In this document: piece after piece, positions 1 to 11,007 of the stretch | How the letters are laid out: each line of letters starts with the position of its first letter | Position numbering within the stretch: the stretch's first letter is position 1 | NCBI GenBank assembly: GCA_027604665.1 | Contig: JADGIZ010000090.1 | Location: forward strand, 1-27,659 | Length of the DNA: 27,659 nt | Direction: 5' to 3' | DNA from: Polyrhizophydium stewartii | Lineage: Eukaryota; Chytridiomycota; Chytridiomycetes; Rhizophydiales | The notes under the pieces: generated by a model | Seen by the model: only the letters and a program-made list of their open reading frames with translations | What the model was told of the DNA's origin: nothing | The model's database searches: none | Program-made: the position numbers and the translations under genes

Positions 1-169
1 TCGCCTCCGTCGCCGCGTGCGAGCACAGCTGCCTCGCCGAGCCCCGGTGCGTCCGCCTGCACGCCGACTCGCTCGGCACCGACAACAAGATGCCGTGCAC
101 AACCACCGCGATCGGCACGCCCCCAGAAATGCGGTGTCGAACCTCGCCACAAGGCCGTCATGGACATAG
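1..169 (+). CDS. Possible 3' end of an unidentified plus-strand gene (partial)
   Basis: The first 46 bases are GC-rich and open. They are followed by a segment with this window's typical intron look: a GTGCGT donor at 47 and a CAG acceptor ending at 126. Joining 1-46 to 127 onward in the third frame gives a short tail ending at TAG 167-169, just before base composition turns AT-richer. Another join, in the second frame, would run to TAA at 297-299. The tail is too short to assign a family, and its frame is not fixed by homology. The placement would make it convergent with the AP-1 mu gene. This is a weak call resting only on splice-like signals and composition. Confidence 0.25.
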   Translation, partial: RLRRRVRAQLPRRAPVRPPARRLARHRQQDAVHNHRDRHAPRNAVSNLATRPSWT

Positions 170-458
170 ATCCAACATGGTCAGTTTCTCATCTTGAGAA
201 TTCATATGCGCACTATTGCCTGCACGTACGTATGGTCCAGAACCATCTCAAAAACAACCATCGACCACCGAAACATCTCGATTCATTCACACCATAACTG
301 AGCCAAACGTGACAGACTCAGCTCGGTTGTAGGCAGTCTCTCCCTGCACACAATCACCCAAGTTTTGTATTGCTGGTTGGCGGTGGTACCCCGAAAGCAG
401 AGGTGCATGACATGCCGTTTCAGAGCCAACCTCCCCACCCCGATGAACGCCGATCTGC
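170..458. other. Intergenic stretch between convergent gene ends
   Basis: This stretch of about 290 bases is clearly richer in A and T than the flanking coding sequence. It lies between the possible gene tail at the left edge and the stop codon of the AP-1 mu gene at 459-461. It probably holds the two 3' untranslated regions. I see no convincing RNA gene, repeat or conserved coding frame in it. Confidence 0.5.
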
Positions 459-2459
459 TCAGATCTCTGGCAGCTTGTTCGAGCCGCGCAGCGGCTCGGG
501 CATGCGCAAAAAGTAATCGCCGTTCTGCGTGATGTACCGCACCCACGGGAATGCCTGATAGCCGCTCTTGTCGACCACCTTGAGATACCGCACTTGGATG
601 CCAGATATGGTGAAATACGGAATCTCAAACTTGACCGAAATCGGTGGCCGCTTGTCCGGGTCCTCTGCGCTTCGAGCGTCAGCCACCGCTCGGCGCCGCG
701 GCCAAGCACACCTCGCCGAGCCCACACACCATTCTTGACGCTCGGCAGGCCAAAGTGCGCGCGCAGCGTAAACTCGCGGCCGCCGGGGAACTGCTTGATC
801 TTCCACACAAACGAGTTTTTCTCGGGAGCATATTGGCAGTATCCGATTTTGGTGTCGAACTTGGGCGAGTCGGCATCCTCGGGAACCGGCACGACAATCT
901 CGACGTTGTTCGCCGTCGAGCGGCGCTTGAACTGCGCCTTGGCCTGGCAGCGATTGTCACGAGCGGAGCGGCATACAGACGGGGTGAGTTCAGAACATGG
1001 TGGCTGCCGGAGCAGTTGCTGGACCAGCCGCTCACCTTGATAAGGTACTCAATGCGCGATCCCGGGTGCGACTCGATCACGGCCTCGGTCCAGATGAGCG
1101 GCTTGACCTCGGTGTTGAGCCGGTACGACATGAGCTCGAACTCGCCGTCGGGCGGAATGAACGAGATGGTGCGGTCGTTCTCGAACCGCGCCAGGCGCAC
1201 ACACTGGTGGAACTTGACGTCCTCCATTTCGATTGCCTTGCCCTTGGCTGCAGCTGCAGTACAACAGCATGCACGTCAGCAGGCGCGGGTCGCAGGTACG
1301 CGCGAGAATCAGAGACGCACCTCGGCCCGTGTTCTCAAACATGACCTTGTCGTTGAGCCCCAGACGCACATCGGGCATACCGCTGAGGTAGCACTTCATC
1401 TTGATGGCGCCGAGGATCTCGCTGCGCACGACGTTACCGTTGGCGTTGACCTGCGCACGCACGGTTCACCAAGAGCAGCGGCGCAGAGAGGGCGGTCAGC
1501 ACCATCCCGGAGGCTCGACCTGCAGGACGGCTGCACACGCCGCACCAACAGGTTGACCGACTCGATCACGTCCAGAAAGACTTCGTTCTTGCGGTATTTG
1601 ATGCCCTCTGAGCGCCACGACACGGCGTTCGTCACGGCCATTGGCGGCCGCGCCTGCTTCTCGAGCTTGTACGACTCTTGCGTGATGTACCTGCTCGGCT
1701 TCGTGAGCGGCATGCCTCCGGCCGCGCTGTCGGACCAAACGTGCGCGCTCACTCCTGGAGGATCTTGGACTCGGTCGTCTGCGGGTATCCGAAATCCATC
1801 ATCTCGTCGAGCAGCTCGTAGATGATCACAAAGTTGTCTCGGATCGACTCTTCCTCGAGCTCCTTGAAGTACTCGGCAAACACCTCGCACAGCTTGTGCA
1901 GGAAGAGCAGGATCGTGGCTGCGTTTGAGTTTTTCTTGGTCATAGCGACGACTGCGGCCACGCCGGCCGTGTAGGCAAGGGGCAGACGCGGACCGGAGCG
2001 CACGGCGGGGTCGTGCGGCGGGCGAGGCGTGCAGCGTCAGCGAGGTCCGAGACCCGTTTGGGGGGTGGGGGCGAGACGAGGGGCGGCGAGGCCAACTCAC
2101 GGAACAGGTTGTTGTGCCTGATGTAGAGGAAGTTGATGCCGTCGTCGGACGAGATGATGGGCGAGGGGGTCTGCTGCTCTTCCTCGACCTCGAGCACGAG
2201 CGGCATGAACTTGTCGATGGCCGACATGGGGATGTCGCCTCGATAGTTGCGCGAGATGAGCACCTGCGCGGCGTGCCGGGGTGCGTGAGCGCGCGAGGCG
2301 CCGGGCGGCGGCAGGCCCCGGCAGGCGGGGCGGCGCGCGCGCAGCCAGTATGGGCAGCGGCGACGGTCGCAGGCTGCCTGCGGCGGGAGGCCGGCGCGCC
2401 GGGCCGCGGGGTCGTACCTTGCCCTTGAGGTCAAGGATGAAGACGGCGCTGGCGACCAT
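459..2459 (-). CDS. AP1M1: AP-1 clathrin adaptor complex subunit mu
   Basis: This is the medium chain of the AP-1 adaptor, which selects tyrosine-based cargo for clathrin vesicles at the trans-Golgi and endosomes. Eight exons join cleanly: 2459-2418, 2263-2101, 1951-1753, 1690-1546, 1450-1321, 1247-1036, 943-730 and 664-459, giving 436 residues (human 423). The start is MVASAVFILDLKGK, the family's usual N-terminus. An N-terminal longin-like domain holds FAEYFKELEEESIRDNF and the family block ELLDEMMDFGYPQTT. The C-terminal mu-homology domain holds FHQCVRLARFENDRTISF, RAHFGLPSV and PPISVKFEIPYF, and ends near SGYQAFPWVRYITQNGDY. Introns 1 and 2 (154 and 149 bp) are about twice the usual size; the rest are 62-95 bp. 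It lies in tandem downstream of Prp31, with 128 bp between them. AP-1 mu fits better than AP-2 mu throughout. Confidence 0.97.
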
Positions 2460-2572
2460 GTTGGCGTTGTGGGCGGGAAAGCCGAGACGAGGCGCGACTG
2501 CTCAGGCGGCCCGCGACGGGGCCGAGGCGGACCGGGCCGCACAGCCCGTACACAAGCATTGTTCATTCGCAC

Positions 2573-2582
2573 GGGGGGGGGG
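2573..2582. repeat. Run of ten G in the AP1M-PRPF31 spacer
   Basis: Ten consecutive G sit five bases from the Prp31 stop codon, in the 128 bp between the AP-1 mu start and the Prp31 end. On the transcribed strand this is a C run just after the Prp31 coding region. Similar but shorter G runs lie in the long first intron of FIBP (15114-15121) and in intron 1 of RAD50 (27459-27465). It may affect polymerase passage or simply be a slippage-prone tract. Function is unknown. Confidence 0.6.
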
Positions 2583-2587
2583 AGGAG

Positions 2588-4382
2588 CTACTTCTTGGCG
2601 GGGGCCGCAAAGAACTTGCCCGAGAAGTACTTGTTGGTGCTGGCCTCCTTGGCCCGCTGGGCCGCGATCTCGGGGTTCTCGAGCTCGATGCCCTTGATGG
2701 GCGTGAACGCCACCGACGACGACAGTCCCGACGTGTGCGCCGAGTGGCTGGCTACGGCGCGGTGGCGCTTGGACACCGTGACTGGGATGGAAAGCGTGTC
2801 AGCAGCATGCATCTCGGGAAGCCCATCACCTCGATGCGCTCACCTTTGACACGTTTGTCGGCCTGGATGCCTCGCACCTTGCCCGTCTGCTTGCCGATCA
2901 TGCCCAGGCCGATGGTCTCTTCGCCATCAAAGCCGACCTCCTCCTCCGGCTCGCCAAACGCCATGCGATTCTGTGCCTTGCGCAGATCGGTCTGGGCCAA
3001 GCGCTCCTTGGCTTTGCGCACTCTGCGGCCGCCGCGACGCTTGCGCGGGCCGTCGTCGGGAACCGGCAGCGCCTTGGTCTTCTTGCCAGGCGGCGGCTGC
3101 AAGATCAGCTCAATCTTCTTCTCGAGCTCAGTGCGGTACTGCTGCCCAAGCAATCCCGTGATCGACTCTCGCGCACAGTCGACCCGCGACGCAAGAGCGC
3201 ACCTGCGGCGGCGTCCAACCCGGTCAGCAGGTGCAATTGGAGCATTGGAATGACAGACAGCAAGGACCTACTTTGCCGCGACAAGGCGAGCGGCCTTGCG
3301 CCGAAGATCGTCGGGCATCTGCTGCACCAGATCGCACTGGTAGACGACGCCCGCGTGCTTGCCCATCGAGATGTTAGACAGGCCCGTGTTGGTCTTCTTC
3401 TGTGCGCCAAGAACAAGGATGTTGCATGCGGGGATCTTGCTCAGCGCAGTGAGGCCGCCAGCTTGGCACATCAGCTTTGCGGCCACGCCAGTGCCGAGCA
3501 GCGTCGCCAAGTTCGGTGCGAGGAAGCCCATGCGCGAGCCGATATAGTCGATGATCTGGCGCCGGGCAGCATCCAGATCGAGCGCGACGTCGCACGCCTT
3601 CATCACGCGCGCGAGCTCGTCTGGCGCAAGTTGGCGGCCATTTGTTGTTGTTGCCGTGACCGTGATGACCATGATCGTCGCCGACGGCAGGAAAGACTTG
3701 AGATCCAGGTTTGCCAGATCCTCCTCGTTGCCGATCATCTTGACAGTGCGCGCATACTCGACGGGATTGAGGACCAGCGACTCGAGCTCTGGGAACCGCG
3801 GGGCATAGTGGTCGCGGATGAACTGTACCGGCCGTCAGCCCCGCAGCAACGGCATCGCGCGCACGAGCATGGCGAGATGCGCTCACGCGATTAACAAGCA
3901 CCACCTCGTTCTCGAGGTCGACAATCAGGCTGTTGGCTTGCACCAGCGCATGGAACTCGGGGTCCTCTTCGACCGGCCCGGTGTTGTGCTCGGGCAGCCG
4001 CTCGCGGCCGAGGAAGCCCGAGATTTTCTGGAGGCGGATGTGTGTTGGCAAGGCGGACCAGGACTCGTGCCAGCTTGCAACGCACCTGAAGCAGGTCCTT
4101 GAGCTGGCGGGAGCCAAAGACCTTGAGGACGCCGCGCACATCCTTGGTGCCCTTGAGCGACTCGAGAAGCGCATTGTGCGCCGCCTGCCGCGACTCGGCG
4201 GCCTCGTCGTCGGCCTCGCTCTCCATGTCGTCGTCGTCGTCGTCCTCGTCGTCTTCGACGTCGTCGCCGCCTGCGCCGCCGCCTCCGAGGCCATAGGCTG
4301 TGTCCTTTCCACTCGCGCCCGCGCCTGCGTCGTCGAACTCGTCGCCCAGCTCGTCGAGGTCGGCAAGCAGCTCGGCGTCCAT
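2588..4382 (-). CDS. PRPF31: U4/U6 small nuclear ribonucleoprotein Prp31
   Basis: Prp31 binds 15.5K and the U4 5' stem-loop and holds the U4/U6.U5 tri-snRNP together. Five exons join in phase: 4382-4086, 4027-3887, 3822-3272, 3202-2844 and 2781-2588, giving 513 residues (human 499). An acidic N-terminus with a run of Asp follows the start MDAELLADL. The Nop domain is clear: FIRDHYAPRFPELESLV, PSATIMVITVTATTT, GFLAPNLATLLG, PACNILVLGAQ and DDLRRKAARLVAAK. A basic region KRRGGRRVRKAKERL and the SSVAFTPIKGIELENP block near the C-terminus complete the family pattern. The first ATG is shared with no upstream in-frame family sequence, so the longer open frame above it is ignored. Its start lies only 60 bp from the start of the divergent 1,767-residue gene. 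Introns are 58-69 bp. Confidence 0.97.
4227..4244. repeat. Six tandem GTC triplets coding poly-Asp in PRPF31
   Basis: Six perfect GTC triplets on the plus strand read as GAC on the minus strand and encode a run of Asp in the acidic N-terminal part of Prp31. Flanking triplets vary by one base and extend the acidic stretch (about 4205-4265). Human Prp31 is also acidic here, so charge rather than exact sequence is probably what matters. The tract could vary in length between strains. Confidence 0.8.
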
Positions 4383-4442
4383 CCTGGTGCCTGGGAAACT
4401 CGGATTTCGACGTTCACCTCGCTTCCAGCGGCAGCAGCCCGA
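4383..4442. promoter_or_regulatory. 60-bp divergent intergenic region (bidirectional promoter)
   Basis: Only these 60 bases separate the ATG of Prp31 (minus strand) from the ATG of the 1,767-residue gene (plus strand). Both promoters and both 5' leaders must overlap here or reach into the opposite coding region. No TATA box is evident. The inference of shared control rests on spacing alone. Confidence 0.55.
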
Positions 4443-7400
4443 ATGGCCTCGCACCCACAGCGCGCGGCGCCGGCGGACCGCCCTCCTGGAGCGTCCGCGG
4501 AGCTCAAGGAGCTGCTCGACAAGTGGGGCACGCTGCGCCTGTCCGTGCTCGCGGCAACAACCGACGCCTTCAGGCGCATGCCCTCGCAGGCCGGCATCCC
4601 GGCCACGATCCCGCCCGAGCTGCGCGCCTGCGCGCCGGACAGGCTTGGCCAGCTGCGACCCGTCCCTGGCGCCATGGCCGACTGGGGCGCAGTGTGCGCC
4701 GCAGCCGAGCGCCTCTTTAATCCGGCGCTCACCTCGGCCTCGCAAGACGACCAGCTGCGCGCCGTGTCGCACTACGCTGCGTTTCTCAACTTCACGGCGA
4801 ACTGCATCCACCTCGCGACCAAGGTGTTCCTGCTCAACCCAGCAACCGCAGCCGTCGCGCACTCGGACCTGCTTGTCCTCCTGAGATCCCTTTCTGGGCT
4901 CATCGCGACGCCGTTCCGCTCGCTCGCCCCGCTTGTTTTCGAGTCGCTTCCGGGCACCTCGCCAAGCGCAGACCCGCACATGGCGCCGCCGTCCTCGATC
5001 CTGCCCTACAAGAGCTGGGTCTCGACTCTCAGCGCCTTCTGGGCCGAGTACGGCCATGTGCTGCTCCCGTTCATGAGATATTCCGAGCCCTCTATGAGCG
5101 CGATCATGAGCGGGCCGACGTCGCCCACGCTCGTCACGCTCATGTTCTGCATGACCAACTACTTTCTGAGGTATATCTACGTGATTCCCGGCAAGCAGGA
5201 CTTCATTCCCGAGGTCGAGGCGATTGAGAAGGAGATTGTCGAACGACTGTTCCCTATGCCGCCACTCCCGGCGCGGCTGATGCTGTTCCCGGCCCTCTTA
5301 CTCGGGGCCAGCATCTCTCGTATCTTCTCGGTTGGCGACGGCCCGGTCATGAATCTGCATGCGACCATCAACGTACGTCCTGCGCTTATTGATGCCCGTG
5401 CACCGCACGCGCGCACAGCTAACATTCTATGGGGCGCAGTTCATATCAATGTCCATAAAGCGCGATATCCCGTCGGCGGCGTCGATCATCAAAGGCCTCC
5501 AGGCTCGCTTACCGATCGCAAGCACCGAGGACATAGCACGATGGCGTGCGCTGCTCATGGCCTACAACCCGCTCTCCAAGTCTTTTGGCGCGCAAAAGTT
5601 GGACAGCGCCTGCCTCGCGCGCGACATGATGCTCGTGGATCTTGTGTTTTCCGAGAACACCAGCGTCGAGTTGGTGCACACGCCTGGCAGCGCGCTATCG
5701 TGCGTGTTTGTCAAGCAGACGAGCGCCGCGCCGGGCGTGCCCTACTTTGAAAGCATTATGCCCAAAATCTTTGTTTCGGGCCGCAACGTTTGCGAATCCC
5801 TGCTTGCGAGGATCGCCAGCAACGCCGCTCTCTTCCGTGAGGCATTCACGTTCGCAAGCCGTCCCAAAGCGCACCCAAGCAACTTGAAGCGGCTACTCGA
5901 GTTGTCTGTGCGCCCGCAGTCGCCCGCAGACCACTCCGTGTCGTCTCCGTTTGCGAGCATTGTCAGCATTCTTGTGGATGCGCCTTCTCGCTTCAAAACA
6001 CAGCCGGCGCGCATCACGGATATCATGCAGTGTCTCGAGAAGGAACTCGGAGCTGTGATCACTTCGCATACCGACGCCGTGAGCTTGTTTGGCAGCCTTC
6101 CTCAGAGAGTCTGGTCGCGGCTGCGCGATCAGCACGCAGCCCAAAGGGACTCCCCGGCTTCGTCGACGATTATGATGCTCTATGCGGCCTGCCACCGCAT
6201 CCTCTCTGCACTGGAGCAAAACTATCTGAACAGGCTCGCATCCGGCCAAGAGCCGACGAGCCAGACTGCGCTTGCCGGAGGGTTCAACTGGCGCGTGTTC
6301 TTTGCGGCTTCGAGCATCCCTGCGCTTTGGGTGCATGCGTTCCTGGTGCTGCACAAGGCAGGCACCGCGGATGTGCGCGACGCAAAGCTGCTCTTGCTCG
6401 AGGCAATCGAAGCGCAGTTGCGCGCAAAGCTTGATGTCGACCGTAGGGCTGCGGAGCAGGCCGTTGCGGAGATGAGTGCCGGCCTGCTGGCGGGCGACGA
6501 GAAGCTGCTCGCAGGCTTTCCTAGCGACCTCTCCCTGAGAAAATCGCCGCTCGACTTGACTCTTGCCTATGTTGACATGGGCGACATTGCGCTTTCCGCT
6601 GGCTTGCTCCTCATGCGCTTCAACCACACGCTACGCAAGGCAGTGATTGAGCAGGCGGCTCCAGTTGCAGGCGACGACGATGATCTCGAAGTCGGCGAGA
6701 TCGATGATATTCCCGAGATCGAAGAGCACACGACGCTTGGTATTTTGCTCGACGCATCGTTGGGAAACGCGCCTTCGCTCAAGCGGCCCGCTCCAGACGG
6801 CGGTTCCGATACTCGTACACACGGCATGCAGCAGAGCGCGAACAAGCTTGCCAAGACCATCACCGTCGCCAGTGCATTCGCGGTCTCGGGCGTCTTTGAC
6901 ACGCCGCCGGCCTTACTTGACCGCCGCCGCGAGCGGCTCGACGAAATCATGCAGAAGTGGAGCGCGCTTGTGTGCACGCTCGATGCCCATCTGATTCGCG
7001 CCGACCTTGCCGCTCTCGTGTCGGCATGTTATCCGTCCGACACAAAGCGCATGCTGGACTATGCCCTCTCAGATCTCATGTCCGCACATGCTTGGATCCT
7101 TGGCGACGTTGTCGATATGCTGCCGCTGGATACCGGTGCAGAAAAGACCGGGCAGCGGCCGGCAAAATCCACGGCCTACAACCATCGCCAAGCGCCCTTC
7201 TACGCGATCCTGACCGTCCTGCGCGACTCAAGCCGGGGAGATGGCTCGTCAGCGGCGTCATCACAGCCGCCACCAAACCGCTCTCAAGTGACGGACCCGC
7301 GCCGTCGTCAGATCGGCAGGCTCATTAAGAAGGGGCAGTCGCCGGCCATTCTCCAGCAGCCCCATGACCGAGCTGCGGCAGACGTAGCACGATCAATTGC

Positions 7401-9957
7401 GCTCTCTCAGCCGGCCGAACAGCCCGACAACTCAACAGCGATGATGTTTTTGGGCACACTTGCAAAGCGACTCTTGCGGCCCGAGCAGTATCAAAGCGTG
7501 GCTCTGGACGCGGCGTTTGGCAAGAACAATACCTTGTTTGCATTTTTTGTCGACGCCGTCAACGCCTGCCCGGTGCAGACGGCTTCGGACTTGTTACGCC
7601 GCCTCTTTTCCTCATTTGAGAGGTCGGCGTCCGAGACCGACCCCGGCGTCGTGGCTGCGCGCCGCCTCTTTCTTGCGTTCGTGACGGGCTTGGCTTCCAT
7701 GGGACACAAGTCGGACTCCCCCTTACGGTCGATTGTGTTCAAGACGGCGCTCTTTGGGCGAACCGACGTGGTTGATTTTGAAAAGCCCGTTCCCATGACG
7801 CAGCTTGCCCTGCAGATGCCCAAGGCGTTTCTGAATGTGCTGCGCACGTTCCTCTGCCTCCCAGAAAACAGCAGCGAGATTGAGCGCTCCGCGTCCGAGC
7901 AGACCATGATTGCGATTCTGCTTTGCCCCGTTGGTCCAGAGCAACCGCAAGGCACCAAGATTGTTGATATGTTTTTCGCGGTAAGCGCCCATCGCAATAA
8001 TGTCAGCTTGACTTTGGGGGTCTTCTAACACACTTGGCTGCCTGCGATCACCTCAGCTCATGATGAAAACACGCTCCGACGTGGGCATGGACCGCTTCCG
8101 CAGCAACTGGATCTGGCCCATGGCGGAGGTGCGCCAATCGCGGAAGCCGCACAGAAGTGCTCGTCGGCCTGATGGCTTACCCAAACCCCGCCGCAGACCC
8201 TCGTTGAGTACGCGGATCTGCCCAACACGCTGGGCCTGGCGCTGTTCAGGTTGCTCGTCCGGAGCAAAGTAGATGTGCTTGCTTTTGCACGGCCAGAAAC
8301 TCGCGAAAGCGGGACGTTTGTGCAGGGCCAGGCGGCGGCAGGCTTGCCTGTACCTGTTGTCGGCTCCAGTCGGACGACCATCTCGGATCTGCTCAATGCA
8401 TTTTCAGACTTCGAACAGCATCCCAATCTGCCGCAGCTGCTTGCCGCATGGAAGCGCTACTCGGCCGACTCACACCCGGACGAGATCCTGTTTCTGGCGG
8501 GCCATCTCACGAGCAAGCTCGCTGGCCCAGTTCAAGCCTTTCTTGCTGGCATCGTCTCTCGACTGGTCGAAAAGTCTCCTGACAAGCTGGAAGTGCTCCT
8601 GCGTATGGCACTCGTCAGCGACCACACGGACAGCATAATGCAGGCGCTGCGGCCACAGCTCTGCAAGGTCGCGGCCGGAAGTTCGCCATCACGGCAGGCG
8701 GTTCACGCCATGGAATCCTGGATTTTGGATATCTACGCGATGCACGCCGACGACTTTGAGTACTCGGCTACGATGCAAACCGTCCCAACTCCATCTCGGC
8801 ATGCTTGGCCAGGCCGCCTCGAGGCTGCGGTCGCTGTCCTGTCGTCTTTGCAGGAGTGGGACGCTGCTGTATTTTTTGATTGCATGGCATCGCCCGTCAT
8901 CGGCGATACGCTCCTGTGCCTTGTCGGGCAGCTGAGCGTCAAGCTTGCCAGCCCGATCTTTGCGATGCTGCGGGGTCTCTTTACGGATTTAGCCAGCCCA
9001 AAGCACAGGACGAGCCCCGTGTGTGCCGCCATCGAGCAGATCTACGACTCGCTGTGGCGGCGGCACGGCGTGCGGCTGTTTGGACGCATGGCCGATCCAG
9101 CGCTCGCGGCAGAGATCATTCCGGCGCTTGAGGCTCTGCTCTCGCTCTCTGCGTCGGCTGGCCGCGTTGGTGTCGCGAGCGCCATGGCGCAGCTAGCGGC
9201 CTCGCATGTCTCCAAGGGTATTCGCCACACGCAGCCACAGCTGGTCGAGGCTTGTGTGTCAGTGCTGCTCAAGCTGCTCGGCGGATGGCCCGATGCAGGC
9301 GTGTGCGAGAGCATCCACGGCGTGCTGGTGACACATGTGGGTATGACGGGGCTTTCGGCGAGCATCGTTGCGTCTGTTTCCACCGGCGGCCAAGATGCCA
9401 CGATATCCGCCGACTTGGAGATGCGCCACGAGCTGCTGCGGCTGCTCACGCCGCTGCTCAAGACGACAAAGCGTGCTGTCGATCCTGTACTCCTGGTTGG
9501 GTCGCTGAATCTGCTGAGCGTGCGCACAGACTCGTTTGAGAGGCAGAAGGCGCTCAAGATGCGGTTGCTCGACATAGTCGAGGCGTGCTGCCAGCTCCGC
9601 GTGCACCGCGGTGAGCTGACTTGCGGCCTCGTGCACATTGTGTTTGCGCTGGCCGGAGGCGAGACTGCCACGTACGAGCGGGCTGTGGGAGTGCTACGCA
9701 AGTTCCGGCGGTGGATTGCGCTGGCCCAAGACGACGCCAAGCCGCCGACTACAGCAGCTCGCAGCGCCATTGTCAAGGCAGCGGCGCAGATCGTCGAGCG
9801 CAACGTGGAATTGTCGTTGCGTGTATTCGACGCAAAGACATCGCTTTTGATCCAGGATCTCATGAAAGCGAGCCAGCTTCCGGGCGAGAAGGCGGTGCTG
9901 CGGCAAGCGCAAGGCGACATTGGTCTCGGCGCGCCATGCGGGGAGCCGTCCGAATGA
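4443..9957 (+). CDS. Large uncharacterised helical-repeat protein, 1,767 residues
   Basis: Four exons join in phase: 4443-5372, 5440-7980, 8057-8128 and 8197-9957, with introns of 67, 76 and 68 bp carrying clear donors, CTAAC/CTGAT-like branch motifs and CAG acceptors. I do not recognise the family. The protein is mostly leucine- and alanine-rich and predicted helical, like a HEAT or ARM scaffold, with no signal peptide and no convincing membrane segment. An acidic loop lies near residues 721-743 (DDDDLEVGEIDDIPEIEE), and a Ser/Pro-rich, poorly ordered linker near residues 910-990. Third-position bias, continuous frames over 1.7 and 2.5 kb and splicing like the neighbours show it is real. I checked it by memory against Integrator, Mediator and symplekin scaffolds and saw no convincing match. 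Its stop codon is 13 bp from that of BABAM1. Start: first ATG, just after the divergent Prp31 start. Confidence 0.85.
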
Positions 9958-9970
9958 ATACCAGCGAGCC

Positions 9971-11007
9971 TCACGCGATCCAGCGATGCTGACTGTTTGG
10001 CGCGCGATGCAGCGGATTGGCGAGCAGTTCCATCATGCCGATCTCGTATCTGTCCGTTGGCAACCCCGTCAGCCAAGAAGCGCCAGGCAGAAATGCCATC
10101 AGGACGGCGCTGACCGCTGGATCTGGCGCGACAGCTCGACATGGCGACTCAGGGGACCTTCGACACTTCCGAGAATATCGAAAATGGCGCCGACCATATT
10201 GGAGTCTGCGGCCGTGTCGTGCAGATAGACTGTGTCGATGAACAGCTTGCTGTGGCGAGCAAACAGCTCAGCCATTTCGGCCGGCGCGGGGCACTGAGGC
10301 ACCGTGTTGCTCTGAGCGTAGACCAAGATCACGCGCAGGGCATAGTTGCTGTCCGGGTGCGGCAGCTCTGGTTTGCTGGGCGGCAGCACGGCGCTCGGTC
10401 AGCGTCCACCAAGGGGTCACCATGGCGATCAAGCTGACTTGCATCAAGTCGAACAGCGAGCGCAGGTCGCACGACGGAAAGAGCCTGTCGCAGAACTGGA
10501 TGTTGTCGATGGCTGCAATCGCAACATCGGGCTCGGGCGTGAAGTGGAGCGACCATGAGGCCGAGTCTGTGATGGTGCACACGCCGAACTGGGTTTGGAT
10601 GCGGGCGTGAGCGACCGGGGCGGCGGTCTGGGGCGAGGCCTGCCCGCCGCACCTCGTGCGCCTTGGACAGGGCATGCTTCAGATGCACGAAGCGCTTGAG
10701 CAGGCGCTTGGTGCACTCGAGGCGGGTGCTGCGAGCGGGCGTCAGCTCCGCGCCGAGTCTCCAAAGCCGTGCTGCAGGCTGGTGGGCCACACGCACACAA
10801 GCCCGCCGTCGGGCGTCTTGAGCAGCTCGCAGCCGGACTCCTGGCCAATATCGACGGCAAACAGCTGCGCGGCCGCCGTCAGCCGCCCAAGCCGGAGGCC
10901 CAAGATCGCTACAGAGCGTGCTGCCGCAGGGACCCGCCGCGCCGGCAGCCGAGGTGGCTCGCCACCGCGCTGGCCGGGTCGTGCGGGCTGCGCACCAGCT
11001 TCTCCAT
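9971..11007 (-). CDS. BABAM1: MERIT40/BABAM1-like BRISC and BRCA1-A complex subunit
   Basis: MERIT40 is the von Willebrand A-like scaffold that binds BRE in the K63-deubiquitinating BRISC and BRCA1-A complexes. Six exons fit both phase and family alignment: 11007-10996, 10864-10797, 10728-10653, 10588-10443, 10375-10115 and 10049-9971, giving 213 residues. Matching blocks, in order, are MEK-LLFAVDIGQES (human EKVIICLDLSEEM), LSKAHEFGVCTITDSASW, SLFDLIKPELP, LRVILVYAQ, LFIDTVYLHD and MMELLANPLHRA. The metal site is degenerate (D-x-G-x-x), as in MERIT40. The protein lacks the human disordered N-terminal tail and is about 115 residues shorter. Intron 4 (10442-10376) needs a GC donor. The first coding exon is only four codons, followed by a 131-bp intron. 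It diverges from the delta-COP gene. Confidence 0.9.
10376..10442 (-). other. GC-AG intron 4 of BABAM1
   Basis: A 67-bp intron starts with GCAAGT and ends with CAG. A GT donor two codon positions later (GTCAGC) would leave the next exon out of frame unless a weak distal AG is used. With the GC donor the join reads LFDLI-KPELP, which aligns with human LFSLIQQKTELP. A CTGAC motif lies about 20 bases before the acceptor. Confidence 0.75.

Noticed and set aside
644..1825. Plus-strand frame of 393 codons over AP-1 mu
   Set aside because: It is antisense to eight well-defined AP-1 mu exons and crosses their introns without any recognisable protein.
3933..4442. 5' extension of the large plus-strand gene across Prp31 exon 1
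   Set aside because: The open frame continues upstream only because the acidic tract of Prp31 is stop-free in antisense. The first ATG after the Prp31 start is more sensible.
3374..4732. Minus-strand open frame of 452 codons over the Prp31 region
   Set aside because: Only one short part matches Prp31 (exon 2). The rest lies in introns, in the wrong frame of other exons, or opposite the start of the next gene.
10366..10438. GT donor GTCAGC with acceptor CAGAG for BABAM1 intron 4
   Set aside because: It keeps frame only by using an AG five bases beyond a good-phase alternative and fits human MERIT40 less well than the GCAAGT donor with the CCCAG acceptor.
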